Assembly: GCA_934699095.1 (NCBI GenBank)
Contig: CAKUVI010000008.1
Location: 56,420 to 120,419 of the forward strand
DNA from: an uncultured Bacteroidales bacterium
GTDB taxonomy: Bacteria; Bacteroidota; Bacteroidia; Bacteroidales; WCHB1-69
Length of the DNA stretch: 64,000 bases
Direction: 5' to 3'
Shown here: piece by piece, positions 44,293 to 52,785 of the stretch
Numbering within the stretch: position 1 is the stretch's first letter
How the letters are laid out: every line of letters starts with the position of its first letter
The notes under the pieces: model-generated
Told to the model about the DNA's origin: nothing
Database searches by the model: none
What the model saw: the letters and a program-made list of their open reading frames with translations, nothing else
Position numbers and translations under genes: made by a program

Positions 44293-46080
44293 ATGAAGAA
44301 TATCCGGAATTTTTGCATCATAGCCCATATCGACCACGGCAAGAGCACCTTAGCCGACAGGTTACTACAATACACGAAGACCGTCAACGACAGGGATTTC
44401 CAGAACCAGGTGCTTGACGACATGGACTTGGAGAGAGAGCGCGGCATAACCATAAAGAGCCATGCCATCCAGATGGAGTATCTGTACAAGGGTGAGAAAT
44501 ACATCCTCAACCTTATTGACACTCCCGGTCACGTGGACTTCTCGTACGAGGTTTCCCGTTCCATTGCAGCCTGTGAAGGCGCATTGCTGCTCGTTGATGC
44601 CACACAGGGTGTGCAGGCCCAGACCATCTCAAATCTCTATCAGGCTATCGACAACAATTTGGAGATAATTCCGGTGTTGAACAAAATGGACATGCCGGCC
44701 GCCATGCCCGAGGAAGTCAAGGATCAGATCATCGACCTGCTCGGCTGCGATGCTGACGACATCATCGAAGCGAGCGGCAAGACTGGACTTGGTGTTGAGC
44801 AGGTGCTGGAAGCTATCATAGAACGCATTCCGGCTCCACAAGGCGACCCGCAGGCCCCGCTGCAGGCCCTTATCTTCGATTCCATCTTCAACTCATTCAG
44901 AGGCATCATCGCCTACTTCAGGATATTCAACGGCACTATAAAAACCCACGACTTAGTGAAGTTCTATGCAACAAAACACGAATACGACGCAGATGAAATC
45001 GGCATCCTCAAGATGGATCGTGTGCCTAAAGACTCGCTGTCGGCAGGCGACGTGGGTTACCTCATCACCGGTATCAAGACATCCACGGAAGTGAAGGTCG
45101 GCGACACCATAACACACGTTGAAAAACCCTGTGAAACTGCCATTGAAGGTTTCCAAGAGGTAAAGCCCATGCTTTTCGCCGGCATATACCCAACCGAAGC
45201 AGACCAGTACGAGGAGTTGCGCGCATCTCTGGAGAAACTCCAGCTCAACGACGCTTCACTCACCTTCGTGCCGGAATCATCAGTGGCTTTGGGCTTCGGC
45301 TTCCGCTGCGGCTTCCTCGGACTTCTGCACATGGAGATCATCCAAGAACGCCTTGACCGCGAATTCGACCAGGATGTCATCGCCACCGTGCCTAATGTAT
45401 CATACAAGATATTGACCACAAAAAAACAGTGGCTTGAGGTTTACAACCCCTCAGGAATGCCCGCCCCAAACGAAATCGACCATGTGGAGGAACCATATAT
45501 CCGTGCACAGATCATCACAAAAGACGACTTCATCGGACCTGTCATCAAATTGTGTATTGACAAGCGCGGCGTGCTGATCAACCAGATGTACATAGCCGCA
45601 AACAGAGTGGAGCTCACTTTCGACATGCCTTTGGGAGAGATCGTATTCGACTTCTACGACAAACTGAAGAGCATTTCAAAAGGCTACGCCTCATTCGACT
45701 ATCACATCACCGACTACAAGCCCGCACAGCTAGTAAAGCTCGACATACTTCTCAATGGCGACTCAGTTGACGCACTTTCGTCTCTGATACACGTTGACAA
45801 CGCCTATCCGTTTGGAAGGAGAATCTGCGAGAAGCTGAAAGAGCTTATCCCCCGCCAGCAGTTCGACATAGCCATCCAGGCTGCCATAGGTTCAAAAATC
45901 ATAGCCCGCGAGACAGTCAAGGCAGTGCGGAAGGATGTGACAGCCAAGTGCTACGGCGGCGACATAACCCGTAAGCGCAAACTGCTCGAGAAACAGAAGA
46001 AGGGAAAGAAACGCATGCGCCAGATCGGCAATGTGGAGGTGCCGCAATCGGCCTTCCTGGCAGTGCTCAAATTAGATTAG
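44293..46080 (+). CDS. lepA: Elongation factor 4 (LepA)
   Basis: 595 residues, full length. GTPase motifs: AHIDHGKSTLADRLL (G1), ERGIT (G2), DTPGHVDF (G3) and NKMDMPAA (G4). Domains II-V follow and the characteristic C-terminal domain ends in KRKLLEKQKKGKKRMRQIG. The protein binds ribosomes and is thought to rescue or help mature translation complexes. Its last 4 bases overlap the last 4 of the convergent MATE gene, leaving no room for a terminator between them. Confidence 0.97.
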   Translation: MKNIRNFCIIAHIDHGKSTLADRLLQYTKTVNDRDFQNQVLDDMDLERERGITIKSHAIQMEYLYKGEKYILNLIDTPGHVDFSYEVSRSIAACEGALLLVDATQGVQAQTISNLYQAIDNNLEIIPVLNKMDMPAAMPEEVKDQIIDLLGCDADDIIEASGKTGLGVEQVLEAIIERIPAPQGDPQAPLQALIFDSIFNSFRGIIAYFRIFNGTIKTHDLVKFYATKHEYDADEIGILKMDRVPKDSLSAGDVGYLITGIKTSTEVKVGDTITHVEKPCETAIEGFQEVKPMLFAGIYPTEADQYEELRASLEKLQLNDASLTFVPESSVALGFGFRCGFLGLLHMEIIQERLDREFDQDVIATVPNVSYKILTTKKQWLEVYNPSGMPAPNEIDHVEEPYIRAQIITKDDFIGPVIKLCIDKRGVLINQMYIAANRVELTFDMPLGEIVFDFYDKLKSISKGYASFDYHITDYKPAQLVKLDILLNGDSVDALSSLIHVDNAYPFGRRICEKLKELIPRQQFDIAIQAAIGSKIIARETVKAVRKDVTAKCYGGDITRKRKLLEKQKKGKKRMRQIGNVEVPQSAFLAVLKLD

Positions 46081-47405
46081 CAGTCGTTCATGCCGTGGTT
46101 GCCCACAACGGCATAAACGTGCTTTTTCTCACCCAAAAACATAAGCAGTCCTCTGGAAATCAGGAAGATGATGAATGATATCCAGAGGGCGTTGTTTTGC
46201 AGATATGGGAACAAAACATAGAATGCAGCGAAGAAGACCGCAGTGGCCACAAACATTATGTTCCGCATGGCGGAGGATGCAGTAGTGCCGATGTAGATAC
46301 CGTCATAGATAAAAGCCGCAAAACCGGCGAATGGGATCACATACGACCAGAAAAGATACTGTTTAGCTGTATTGATAACAACGGCGTCCTTTGTAAGGAT
46401 ACGCAGTATGAGTTCTCCGCCGAAAACAAAAGTCAAAGTGAAGATCACGGCTAAAAGCACACCCCAGCGGTTGAGGCCGCGCACAACAGAGTGCAGCATT
46501 GTTGTGTTGTTGGCGCCGTAATATTTGCCCACAATCGACTCGCCGGCGTATGCAAATCCGTCCATCACATACGAGGTGAGTGTGAAAAGCTGCAGAAGGA
46601 GGGTGTTGGCTGCAAGTATCTCTTCACCCATCTCTGCTGAGATATATGGTATGAATGTGAAAACCGCAATCAGACAGAGTGAGCGCAGAAATATGTCGGC
46701 GTTAACCTTGAAGAAACGCACCAGCTTGTTTTTATGCAGGGCGGCCCTTACATTGACATACTTGAAAAGATGTCCGTAGCGGTGTATCCAGATGATGACG
46801 GCAAGGAGCAGGCCGCTGTACTGAGCCGCGACGGTGCCCCAGGCCACTCCGGCGATGCCCGAATGGAACACGAACACGAATATGAGGCTGCACACGATGT
46901 TCACGATGTTCAAGATGGTGGCCACCCACATAGGGGCCTTTGCATTCTGCATACCTATAAACCAGCCCTTAATAACGTAAAGACTGATGGTTGCGGGTGC
47001 CGCCCAGACGCGGATGAAGAAATATGTGAGCATCAGGTTCAAGGTGGAGGGCGTACTGTGTATCAGGCGGAGACAAAGCAGCGATATCGGCTTTTGCAAG
47101 AGCAGAAGCAGAACAGCAGCCGAAACAGCAATGGTCATGCCCTGCACCAGGATGTTGAGACACTCGTCAGTGTCCTCGGCTCCGAAAGCCTGCGCGGTGA
47201 GCCCGGAAGTGCCGGCGCGCAAGAATCCGAAATTCCAGTATATAAGGTTGAAGACCATCGTAGCCAGGGCAATTGCCGAGATATAAGAAGCATTGCCAAT
47301 ATGCCCTACAACAGCAACATCCACCATGCCGAGCAAAGGCACCGTGATATTGGTGACTATACTCGGGATGGCAATTCTAAGTATCTCCTTGTTCAGAGCT
47401 TTCAT
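46077..47405 (-). CDS. MATE family efflux transporter (DinF-like)
   Basis: 442 residues with twelve hydrophobic segments in two halves. Start RIAIPSIVTNITVPLLGMVDVAVVGH and the loop FGAEDTDEC with the second-half YAGESIVGKYYGANN match MATE exporters of the DinF branch. It would use a Na+ or H+ gradient to pump out cationic drugs or metabolites. It is the third gene of a minus-strand unit: it overlaps the lipoprotein gene by 4 bases. Substrate unknown. Confidence 0.9.
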   Translation of the reverse strand: MKALNKEILRIAIPSIVTNITVPLLGMVDVAVVGHIGNASYISAIALATMVFNLIYWNFGFLRAGTSGLTAQAFGAEDTDECLNILVQGMTIAVSAAVLLLLLQKPISLLCLRLIHSTPSTLNLMLTYFFIRVWAAPATISLYVIKGWFIGMQNAKAPMWVATILNIVNIVCSLIFVFVFHSGIAGVAWGTVAAQYSGLLLAVIIWIHRYGHLFKYVNVRAALHKNKLVRFFKVNADIFLRSLCLIAVFTFIPYISAEMGEEILAANTLLLQLFTLTSYVMDGFAYAGESIVGKYYGANNTTMLHSVVRGLNRWGVLLAVIFTLTFVFGGELILRILTKDAVVINTAKQYLFWSYVIPFAGFAAFIYDGIYIGTTASSAMRNIMFVATAVFFAAFYVLFPYLQNNALWISFIIFLISRGLLMFLGEKKHVYAVVGNHGMNDC

Positions 47406-47773
47406 TCAAAGGGCTGTGCTATCCACTTGTGGTCCATTTTGCGCATCTTCAGAACCACGCTGTCCTCACGGTGAAGGTCGGTGTAGAGGATGTTCATGGT
47501 AACAATGGCGTTTTGTTTGTCGGGGAAGACGGAGTCCTTTGTGATGACGAAAGCGCGCACAGAATTGTCGCTCATGCCGTATTTTTCCTCTAACATCGCC
47601 ATCTGAATCTGTTTGGAATGCTGGTCTTTGGAGATGCCACAACATTCAGCTGCTGCTGCGTATTTGTGGTCTTTAAGACTGTTCATGAAATCAGATGCGG
47701 CGCGCTTCGGGGTGGCGTTGCAACCGGCCAATACAACAGCCGCAATTAGTCCTAATAATATCCTGAATTTCAT
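47402..47773 (-). CDS. DUF4878-like lipoprotein
   Basis: 123 residues. The N-terminus is a lipoprotein signal with lipobox VVLAGC (acylated Cys about residue 18), so the mature protein is probably anchored in a membrane facing the periplasm. The rest (RAASDFMNSLKDHKYAAAAEC, then a strand-rich end) resembles the small NTF2-like DUF4878 group, whose role is unknown. It lies between the YwqK-LytTR gene (8 bases) and the MATE gene (overlap of 4). Confidence 0.75.
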   Translation of the reverse strand: MKFRILLGLIAAVVLAGCNATPKRAASDFMNSLKDHKYAAAAECCGISKDQHSKQIQMAMLEEKYGMSDNSVRAFVITKDSVFPDKQNAIVTMNILYTDLHREDSVVLKMRKMDHKWIAQPFE

Positions 47774-47781
47774 ATATCTTG

Positions 47782-48819
47782 CTATTGGATAGGTTTTTCT
47801 GTGTTGAATATGGATTTGATTATTTTAGCCTCAACGCCTTCTGAGTATATCTCCTCATCGGGTTCTGGGGTCACCTTCACGATCACGGCATCCTCACTGT
47901 CATCGGCATTTTTATAACCCACGAGCGCATCCATAGAGACAATGTAACGCGGGTTTACACGGACGAACAGGGTCAAGTCAAGCCACGACTCAACCTCTTC
48001 CAAAGCCTCGTCAACGGATATTTTGTTGCCGTTTTTAAGCACTATGTTGGTTTTCGGCCCGTTTTTCACAAAGTAGGCAATCAGATTCTGATTCAGACGC
48101 TGCCCCACCCCTTTTTGGTACATATAAACATACGTGTTTATCAGTTTTTTATCCTTATATACAGTTGAGGTGCGAATTTTGCCGTTAACATCATATTGAT
48201 GCCACTCGCCTTCACGCCATCCTTTAAAGTAATTTCCTGTAACTGAGATATTTCCATTCGGATAATAGGCAGTACTTTTGCCATTGGTCTTACCATTCAG
48301 ATAAGTTTCGTCAAGGCTGATTTTGCCGTTGGTGTAGTATGTCTTATAGGAGCCGTTGCGCAGACCGTTTGCGAACTCGCACTCCTCAAGGAGCACCCCG
48401 TCTTCAGGCGAATAGGTCTGCCACAAACCCTGACGGCTTCCAGCACTATAACCCTCCACCTTCACAAGAATGTCGTTTTGGCTGTAATAGTTCCAGACAC
48501 CATCCTTCTGCTGGTCTATATAGCTTCCTTCGGAGGCCTTGTGACCGTTGTCGTAATAAATCGTGGTTTTCACCTTGTGAACACCCTGAATAAAGTCCGT
48601 CACACTCTTCAGTTTGCCATTTTCATGGTAGTACTTGAAAGTTCCGTATGGTACATCGTCCTTGAACTGTCCTTCATACACAAGATGGCCATTCTCGTAT
48701 TTCTTCCATACACCCTGTTTTTTCCCAGACTTATCCACCTTGTTGATAGTTGAAGAATCGTTCTGAGCAAATGCAAGGGAGCAAAGCAAAGCAAAAAATA
48801 TAGTAATTACGCGTTTCAT
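47782..48819 (-). CDS. Exported YwqK/MORN-repeat protein with C-terminal LytTR-like domain
   Basis: 345 residues. A signal peptide (MKRVITIFFALLCSLAFAQ) precedes about eight MORN-like units of the pattern YxNG...G.W..Y (residues 30-225), as in YwqK-type proteins. Residues about 240-335 read like a LytTR DNA-binding domain: IAYFVKNGPKTNIVLKNG, then FVRVNPRYIVSMDALVGY. No membrane helix lies between them, so the LytTR-like part would be carried out of the cytoplasm together with the repeats, where it could not bind DNA. Either the domain has been reused for another binding task, or the signal is not cleaved or used. See finding. Confidence 0.8.
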   Translation of the reverse strand: MKRVITIFFALLCSLAFAQNDSSTINKVDKSGKKQGVWKKYENGHLVYEGQFKDDVPYGTFKYYHENGKLKSVTDFIQGVHKVKTTIYYDNGHKASEGSYIDQQKDGVWNYYSQNDILVKVEGYSAGSRQGLWQTYSPEDGVLLEECEFANGLRNGSYKTYYTNGKISLDETYLNGKTNGKSTAYYPNGNISVTGNYFKGWREGEWHQYDVNGKIRTSTVYKDKKLINTYVYMYQKGVGQRLNQNLIAYFVKNGPKTNIVLKNGNKISVDEALEEVESWLDLTLFVRVNPRYIVSMDALVGYKNADDSEDAVIVKVTPEPDEEIYSEGVEAKIIKSIFNTEKPIQ

Positions 48820-48846
48820 ACTAAAATATTGTCAAATGGTAACGTT

Positions 48847-48854
48847 CAAAAATA
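48847..48854 (-). promoter_or_regulatory. -7 promoter box of the YwqK-LytTR unit
   Basis: TATTTTTG on the minus strand, 28 bases before the ATG at 48819. Confidence 0.5.
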
Positions 48855-48875
48855 TCAATTGTTGTATAAATATTG

Positions 48876-49595
48876 TTAAAAATAGTTGTCTTTTTTTATT
48901 TTTGTAAGATGGTCAATAGTATTTTCAGGTTTATTGGATGAATAAAAAACCTTGACATAGAAAATATCTTTCAGATAGTCGATATGGCCGACTTCCACGC
49001 GCTTTATATCCAAGCCGGTACGCCTGGTCAAATCATCGATCAACTCCTGTTCGCGGTCGGCGTGGGCAAGTTCTACCTTGTCGTAGATTATGATTTTCGA
49101 TTCCAGATGGGTCTTTTTGTGTATGGATTCAAAAATCCATACTGAGATGGCTATCAGAAAATTTGTTAGTGCCAATTCCGTATAGCTCACAGTCATGGCA
49201 AGGCCATTGATGACTGATATTCCGATAGTTACAAAAAGGTAAGTCATTTCACGAATCGGTATGGTTTCGGTTCTGTACCGAATCATCCCGAAGATAGCGA
49301 AGAGGCCGAGGGCGAATCCGATCTGCACCTTCACGTTATCCATCAGGAAAATAAGGAAGAATACGGTGATACTGAACAGCATGAACGTGAAATAATAGTC
49401 GCGGCGTTTGCTTTTGCGATAGTAGAAGACTCCGATAATCAGCCAACATACGGCGATATTGATGACAAACCTGAACAGCATCTGCCACAGGCTGGGGCCA
49501 TCGAACAATGGAATCCCAAAGAGACCTGAGGCTTTGTCAACCACTTCATTAGCGATCTCAGTATCAAAAAGGTAATCGAAATCACTTTGTATCAT
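48876..49595 (-). CDS. DUF4956 membrane protein
   Basis: 239 residues with about four hydrophobic segments between residues 30 and 150 (LFRFVINIAVCWLIIGVF, FMLFSITVFFLIFLM, IGFALGLFAIFGMIRYRTETI, FLIAISVWIFE) and a soluble C-terminal domain. The GMIRYRTETIPIREMTYLF stretch is typical of DUF4956. Such proteins are often coded next to VTC-domain proteins, as here (overlap of 14 bases with the upstream gene). A link to polyphosphate or to surface polymer synthesis is presumed for the pair, not proven. Confidence 0.85.
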   Translation of the reverse strand: MIQSDFDYLFDTEIANEVVDKASGLFGIPLFDGPSLWQMLFRFVINIAVCWLIIGVFYYRKSKRRDYYFTFMLFSITVFFLIFLMDNVKVQIGFALGLFAIFGMIRYRTETIPIREMTYLFVTIGISVINGLAMTVSYTELALTNFLIAISVWIFESIHKKTHLESKIIIYDKVELAHADREQELIDDLTRRTGLDIKRVEVGHIDYLKDIFYVKVFYSSNKPENTIDHLTKIKKDNYF

Positions 49596-50382
49596 TTATT
49601 ACAGATTTAATTTCAAAATTATTATCAGTCAACTTGTTGATATAGTGCATCTTGCTTTTAAAACGATTATATTTCACAGATGGATCCGTAAGCAACATTC
49701 CAAAACAGTATTTGCTGAGACCCTTCTGTTTAATTCTGGCATCTCTCATTATTTCTTTGAATCTCGAATGCACGGAACCGTTTTGTTTCACCTCAATGAT
49801 CGCCAGATTATCGGCGGTGGCATCACAGTTGGAGACATGATTGTGGAAAGAGATATTGAAGTCAATTGTAATTCTTTCAGATTTATCCTTGTTCACAAGG
49901 GTTATTCTCTCGAATCGGTTTTCTAAACGCGGGAACAGTTCTTGGTCTGTCACCCAGACTTTATCATTCAAAAAGCGCACGGCATCAGGAAAATCATACA
50001 GTTTCCCCCAAGATTCGAGCGGTATTTGAATACGTTTTTTCTTGGTGCGGCCGTTGTTTTTTTTGTTTTTCACCTCACAGAATGCGATATTGGTGTCAAC
50101 ATAGATGCGATGTCTGATTTTTTGCCGTGAGAGGTGCCTGTTGTGGTGCAACGTGTAGGTCAATGCGTCTGGGGTGTCGAAATATAGTGATCTGTAAGTT
50201 GCGATGCGTCTGTCCTGAATCTCTTGGACGAGATAGTGTTTCATCCACAGTGGTGCGATCATGTCGAGCGAAGACATACTGAGCGGGAACTTGCTGTCGA
50301 TGCGGTTCATAAGCTTCACATCGTCCATCTCCTCAAGCGAAACAGGTTCCATGCCTTGTATTATATCGTGGATTTGCGACAT
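49582..50382 (-). CDS. VTC-domain polyphosphate polymerase-like protein
   Basis: 266 residues. The VTC tunnel motifs are visible: RIDSKFPLS at the start, YRSLYFDTPD, KIRHRIYVDTN, FCEVKNKKNNGRTKKKRI with the clustered basic residues, and the C-terminal acidic IIEVKQNG. In yeast Vtc4 this fold makes polyphosphate from ATP. Bacterial homologues next to DUF4956 are suspected to do the same or to act on another triphosphate substrate. Short for a full enzyme but all main motifs are kept. Confidence 0.85.
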   Translation of the reverse strand: MSQIHDIIQGMEPVSLEEMDDVKLMNRIDSKFPLSMSSLDMIAPLWMKHYLVQEIQDRRIATYRSLYFDTPDALTYTLHHNRHLSRQKIRHRIYVDTNIAFCEVKNKKNNGRTKKKRIQIPLESWGKLYDFPDAVRFLNDKVWVTDQELFPRLENRFERITLVNKDKSERITIDFNISFHNHVSNCDATADNLAIIEVKQNGSVHSRFKEIMRDARIKQKGLSKYCFGMLLTDPSVKYNRFKSKMHYINKLTDNNFEIKSVINDTK

Positions 50383-50472
50383 TTTATCTCAATATTACAA
50401 AAATTCTATAAATGTACATTCAATTTCAAAACGAACAGACGCGCGAATCTGAAATCAGATTATTTTTGGTCG

Positions 50473-50480
50473 CAAAAGTA
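50473..50480 (-). promoter_or_regulatory. -7 promoter box of the VTC/DUF4956 pair
   Basis: TACTTTTG on the minus strand, 91 bases before the VTC gene start, divergent from the pckA promoter. Confidence 0.45.
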
Positions 50481-50511
50481 AAAAAAAAACAGAATGGATT
50501 GATATACTTAT

Positions 50512-50519
50512 TATATTTG
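50512..50519 (+). promoter_or_regulatory. -7 promoter box of pckA
   Basis: TATATTTG, 34 bases before the pckA ATG. Confidence 0.55.
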
Positions 50520-50553
50520 CAGAATCAAAAGGCAATCAATTAATTCACTAAAT

Positions 50554-52176
50554 ATGAAAGACTTAAGAAAAGAATTAGAGTTATTAGGAGTAAAGAATCC
50601 TGTAGAAATTTACCACAACTTGTCATACGACGAGTTATACAAGCACGAAACCGACCCGTCTTTGACAGGTTACGAGAAGGCATACAAGACCAAATCGGGT
50701 GCACTTTCGGTTGACACAGGCATATTCACAGGTCGTTCACCTAAGGACAAATACATAGTGATGGATGATGAGACCCGCAACAACGTATGGTGGGCTGATC
50801 CGAAAAAAAAGGGTTCAGACAACAAGCCGATTGACCAGAAGACTTGGGAGCATTTCAAGAAATTGAGTCAGGACGAGCTTTCAGGCAAGAAAGTCTATGT
50901 CATGGATGGATATTGCGGCGCAAACGAGAACTCTCGCATGAAGGTACGTTTCGTGTCTGAGGTTGCATGGCAGGCTCATTTTGTAAAGAACATGTTCATA
51001 CGTCCTACTGAGGAGGAACTTGTGGATTTCGAGCCTGACTTCGTAGTGTTGAATGCCGGCAAAACCACAAACCCGAACTGGAAGGAGCAAGGCTTGAACA
51101 GCGAGGTTTTTGTAGCCTTCAACCTTACAGAGCGCATGGCACTCATAGGAGGCACATGGTATGGTGGAGAGATGAAGAAGGGTATTTTCTCAGTGATGAA
51201 CTATTTCTTGCCGCTCAATGGCATGGCCGCAATGCACTGTTCAGCCAATCAGGGCAAGAATGGCGACACAGCCATCTTCTTTGGCCTTTCAGGAACAGGC
51301 AAGACAACATTGTCAACCGATCCAGACCGCGCTTTGATAGGCGATGACGAGCACGGATGGGACGACAACGGGATCTTCAATTTTGAGGGCGGCTGCTATG
51401 CGAAGTGCATCAATCTCAGCGAGGAGAAGGAGCCCGACATCTACCACGCCATCAAGAGAGACGCTCTTTTGGAGAACCTGGTTGTAGATGAAGAGGGCAA
51501 CATCGACTTCAACTCAGCGGCAAAGACCGAAAACACACGTGTCTCCTACCCTATCTACCACATCAACAACATCGTACGTCCCGTTTCACGCGGTACGCAC
51601 CCAAGCAAAATCATCTTCCTCTCAGCAGATGCTTTCGGTGTTCTCCCTCCTGTTTCAATACTCAACAAGGAGCAGACCATGTACTATTATCTGAGCGGAT
51701 ATACGGCAAAGTTGGCCGGTACTGAGCGCGGCATTGTAACTCCACAGCCGACGTTCTCATCATGTTTCGGTGCTGCATTTTTGCTTCTTCATCCGACCAA
51801 ATATGCCGAAGAGTTGGCCAAGAAGCTCGAGGAGCACAATGCAACCGCATATCTTGTGAACACAGGATGGGCTGGCGGCGGCTACGGCGTTGGCGAGAGA
51901 ATCTCACTCAAGGCCACACGTGCCATCATCACCGCGATACTCAACGACGAGCTCAAAGGATGCGACACCGAGATCGTGAAACCTTTCAACCTCGTCATCC
52001 CAAAACATGTCACCGGCGTTGACGACAGCATTCTCAACCCTGAGAACAGCTGGACTGACAAAGAGGCATTTAGAAAGAACGCCAATGAGCTGGCCTCAGC
52101 TTTCATCAAGAATTTCGAAAACTTCAGCGACACTGAACAAGGCAAGAGACTGGTTCCTTTCGGACCGCAAATCTAA
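50554..52176 (+). CDS. pckA: Phosphoenolpyruvate carboxykinase (ATP)
   Basis: 540 residues, full length. The P-loop GLSGTGKTTLS lies near residue 250 and is followed by the metal-binding LIGDDEHGWDD; earlier RSPKDKYIV and the C-terminal NTGWAGGGYG are further signatures. It interconverts oxaloacetate and phosphoenolpyruvate. In Bacteroidales the reaction usually runs towards carboxylation in the succinate pathway, yielding ATP, which fits the membrane pyrophosphatase next to it. It has its own promoter and a strong terminator directly downstream. Confidence 0.97.
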   Translation: MKDLRKELELLGVKNPVEIYHNLSYDELYKHETDPSLTGYEKAYKTKSGALSVDTGIFTGRSPKDKYIVMDDETRNNVWWADPKKKGSDNKPIDQKTWEHFKKLSQDELSGKKVYVMDGYCGANENSRMKVRFVSEVAWQAHFVKNMFIRPTEEELVDFEPDFVVLNAGKTTNPNWKEQGLNSEVFVAFNLTERMALIGGTWYGGEMKKGIFSVMNYFLPLNGMAAMHCSANQGKNGDTAIFFGLSGTGKTTLSTDPDRALIGDDEHGWDDNGIFNFEGGCYAKCINLSEEKEPDIYHAIKRDALLENLVVDEEGNIDFNSAAKTENTRVSYPIYHINNIVRPVSRGTHPSKIIFLSADAFGVLPPVSILNKEQTMYYYLSGYTAKLAGTERGIVTPQPTFSSCFGAAFLLLHPTKYAEELAKKLEEHNATAYLVNTGWAGGGYGVGERISLKATRAIITAILNDELKGCDTEIVKPFNLVIPKHVTGVDDSILNPENSWTDKEAFRKNANELASAFIKNFENFSDTEQGKRLVPFGPQI

Positions 52177-52203
52177 TTTGAAGTTCAAGTTGCTCATAAT
52201 AGA

Positions 52204-52240
52204 AAGTAGAGACGGTGCACGCTTCGTCTCTACTTTTTTT
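52204..52240 (+). terminator. Intrinsic terminator of pckA
   Basis: An 11-base stem (AAGTAGAGACG with CGTCTCTACTT, 52204-52214 and 52225-52235) is followed by a run of T. It lies 28 bases after the pckA stop. Confidence 0.92.
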
Positions 52241-52740
52241 TGCATCAGTGCATGGCAAGACCATTTCATAACAATGTACAAAACTCCCAAAAATCAAGCC
52301 AACATTAAAGTCCGCATGCGCTGTTGTAACGCTTCCTTCTTTCACGATGCCCATGCCCACAATGTCGGCCAGTCCAGCCCGCTTGCGCGATTACACAAAT
52401 AATCTCCCAACGAGCGTTGCAACCGCGCCCTGAAATTAATATTTCGTCAAAAAAATCCCCGTTAGGGGGATTCATCTTAAACCAACACATATAATACCGG
52501 CTTGACAAAACCTACATTTAATTTCAAATCCGTGATTTCAGAATGAAAATCTTACAATCTGATTTGCAAGACTTTACGACTTTATTGCAATAAAAGACGA
52601 TCAATCATGCCAGACAACAATGAATCAGAATCGTCCACACGGACTTACAGCGAGTTGCATAGTAGGGATTTATCTCTAATGAAGAGAAGATGATTATTTG
52701 CATCATTGCAAAAAAATAAGACGACACGAGAAAACAAAAA
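52241..52740. other. Long intergenic region between pckA and hppA
   Basis: About 500 bases between the two convergent genes. I see no credible protein. It holds the minus-strand terminator at 52450-52476, which has no known gene upstream and so hints at a small RNA. Confidence 0.5.
52450..52476 (-). terminator. Orphan minus-strand intrinsic terminator
   Basis: On the minus strand AATCCCC (52472-52466) pairs with GGGGATT (52460-52454), followed by seven T. hppA already has its own terminator further upstream at 52741-52764, so this one belongs to some other transcript. Confidence 0.6.
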
Positions 52741-52764
52741 AAAGAGGTGGAAATCCACCTCTTT
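52741..52764. terminator. Terminator of hppA
   Basis: AAAGAGGTGG and CCACCTCTTT form a 10-base stem with a 4-base loop, flanked by A-rich sequence on the left and T-rich on the right. On the minus strand it is followed by a T run, 22 bases after the hppA stop. Confidence 0.85.
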
Positions 52765-52785
52765 TTAACTTTAGCGTTTATGGGC

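Noticed and set aside
52007..52402. Plus-strand reading frame across the pckA end and terminator
   Set aside because: It overlaps pckA out of frame and runs through its terminator.
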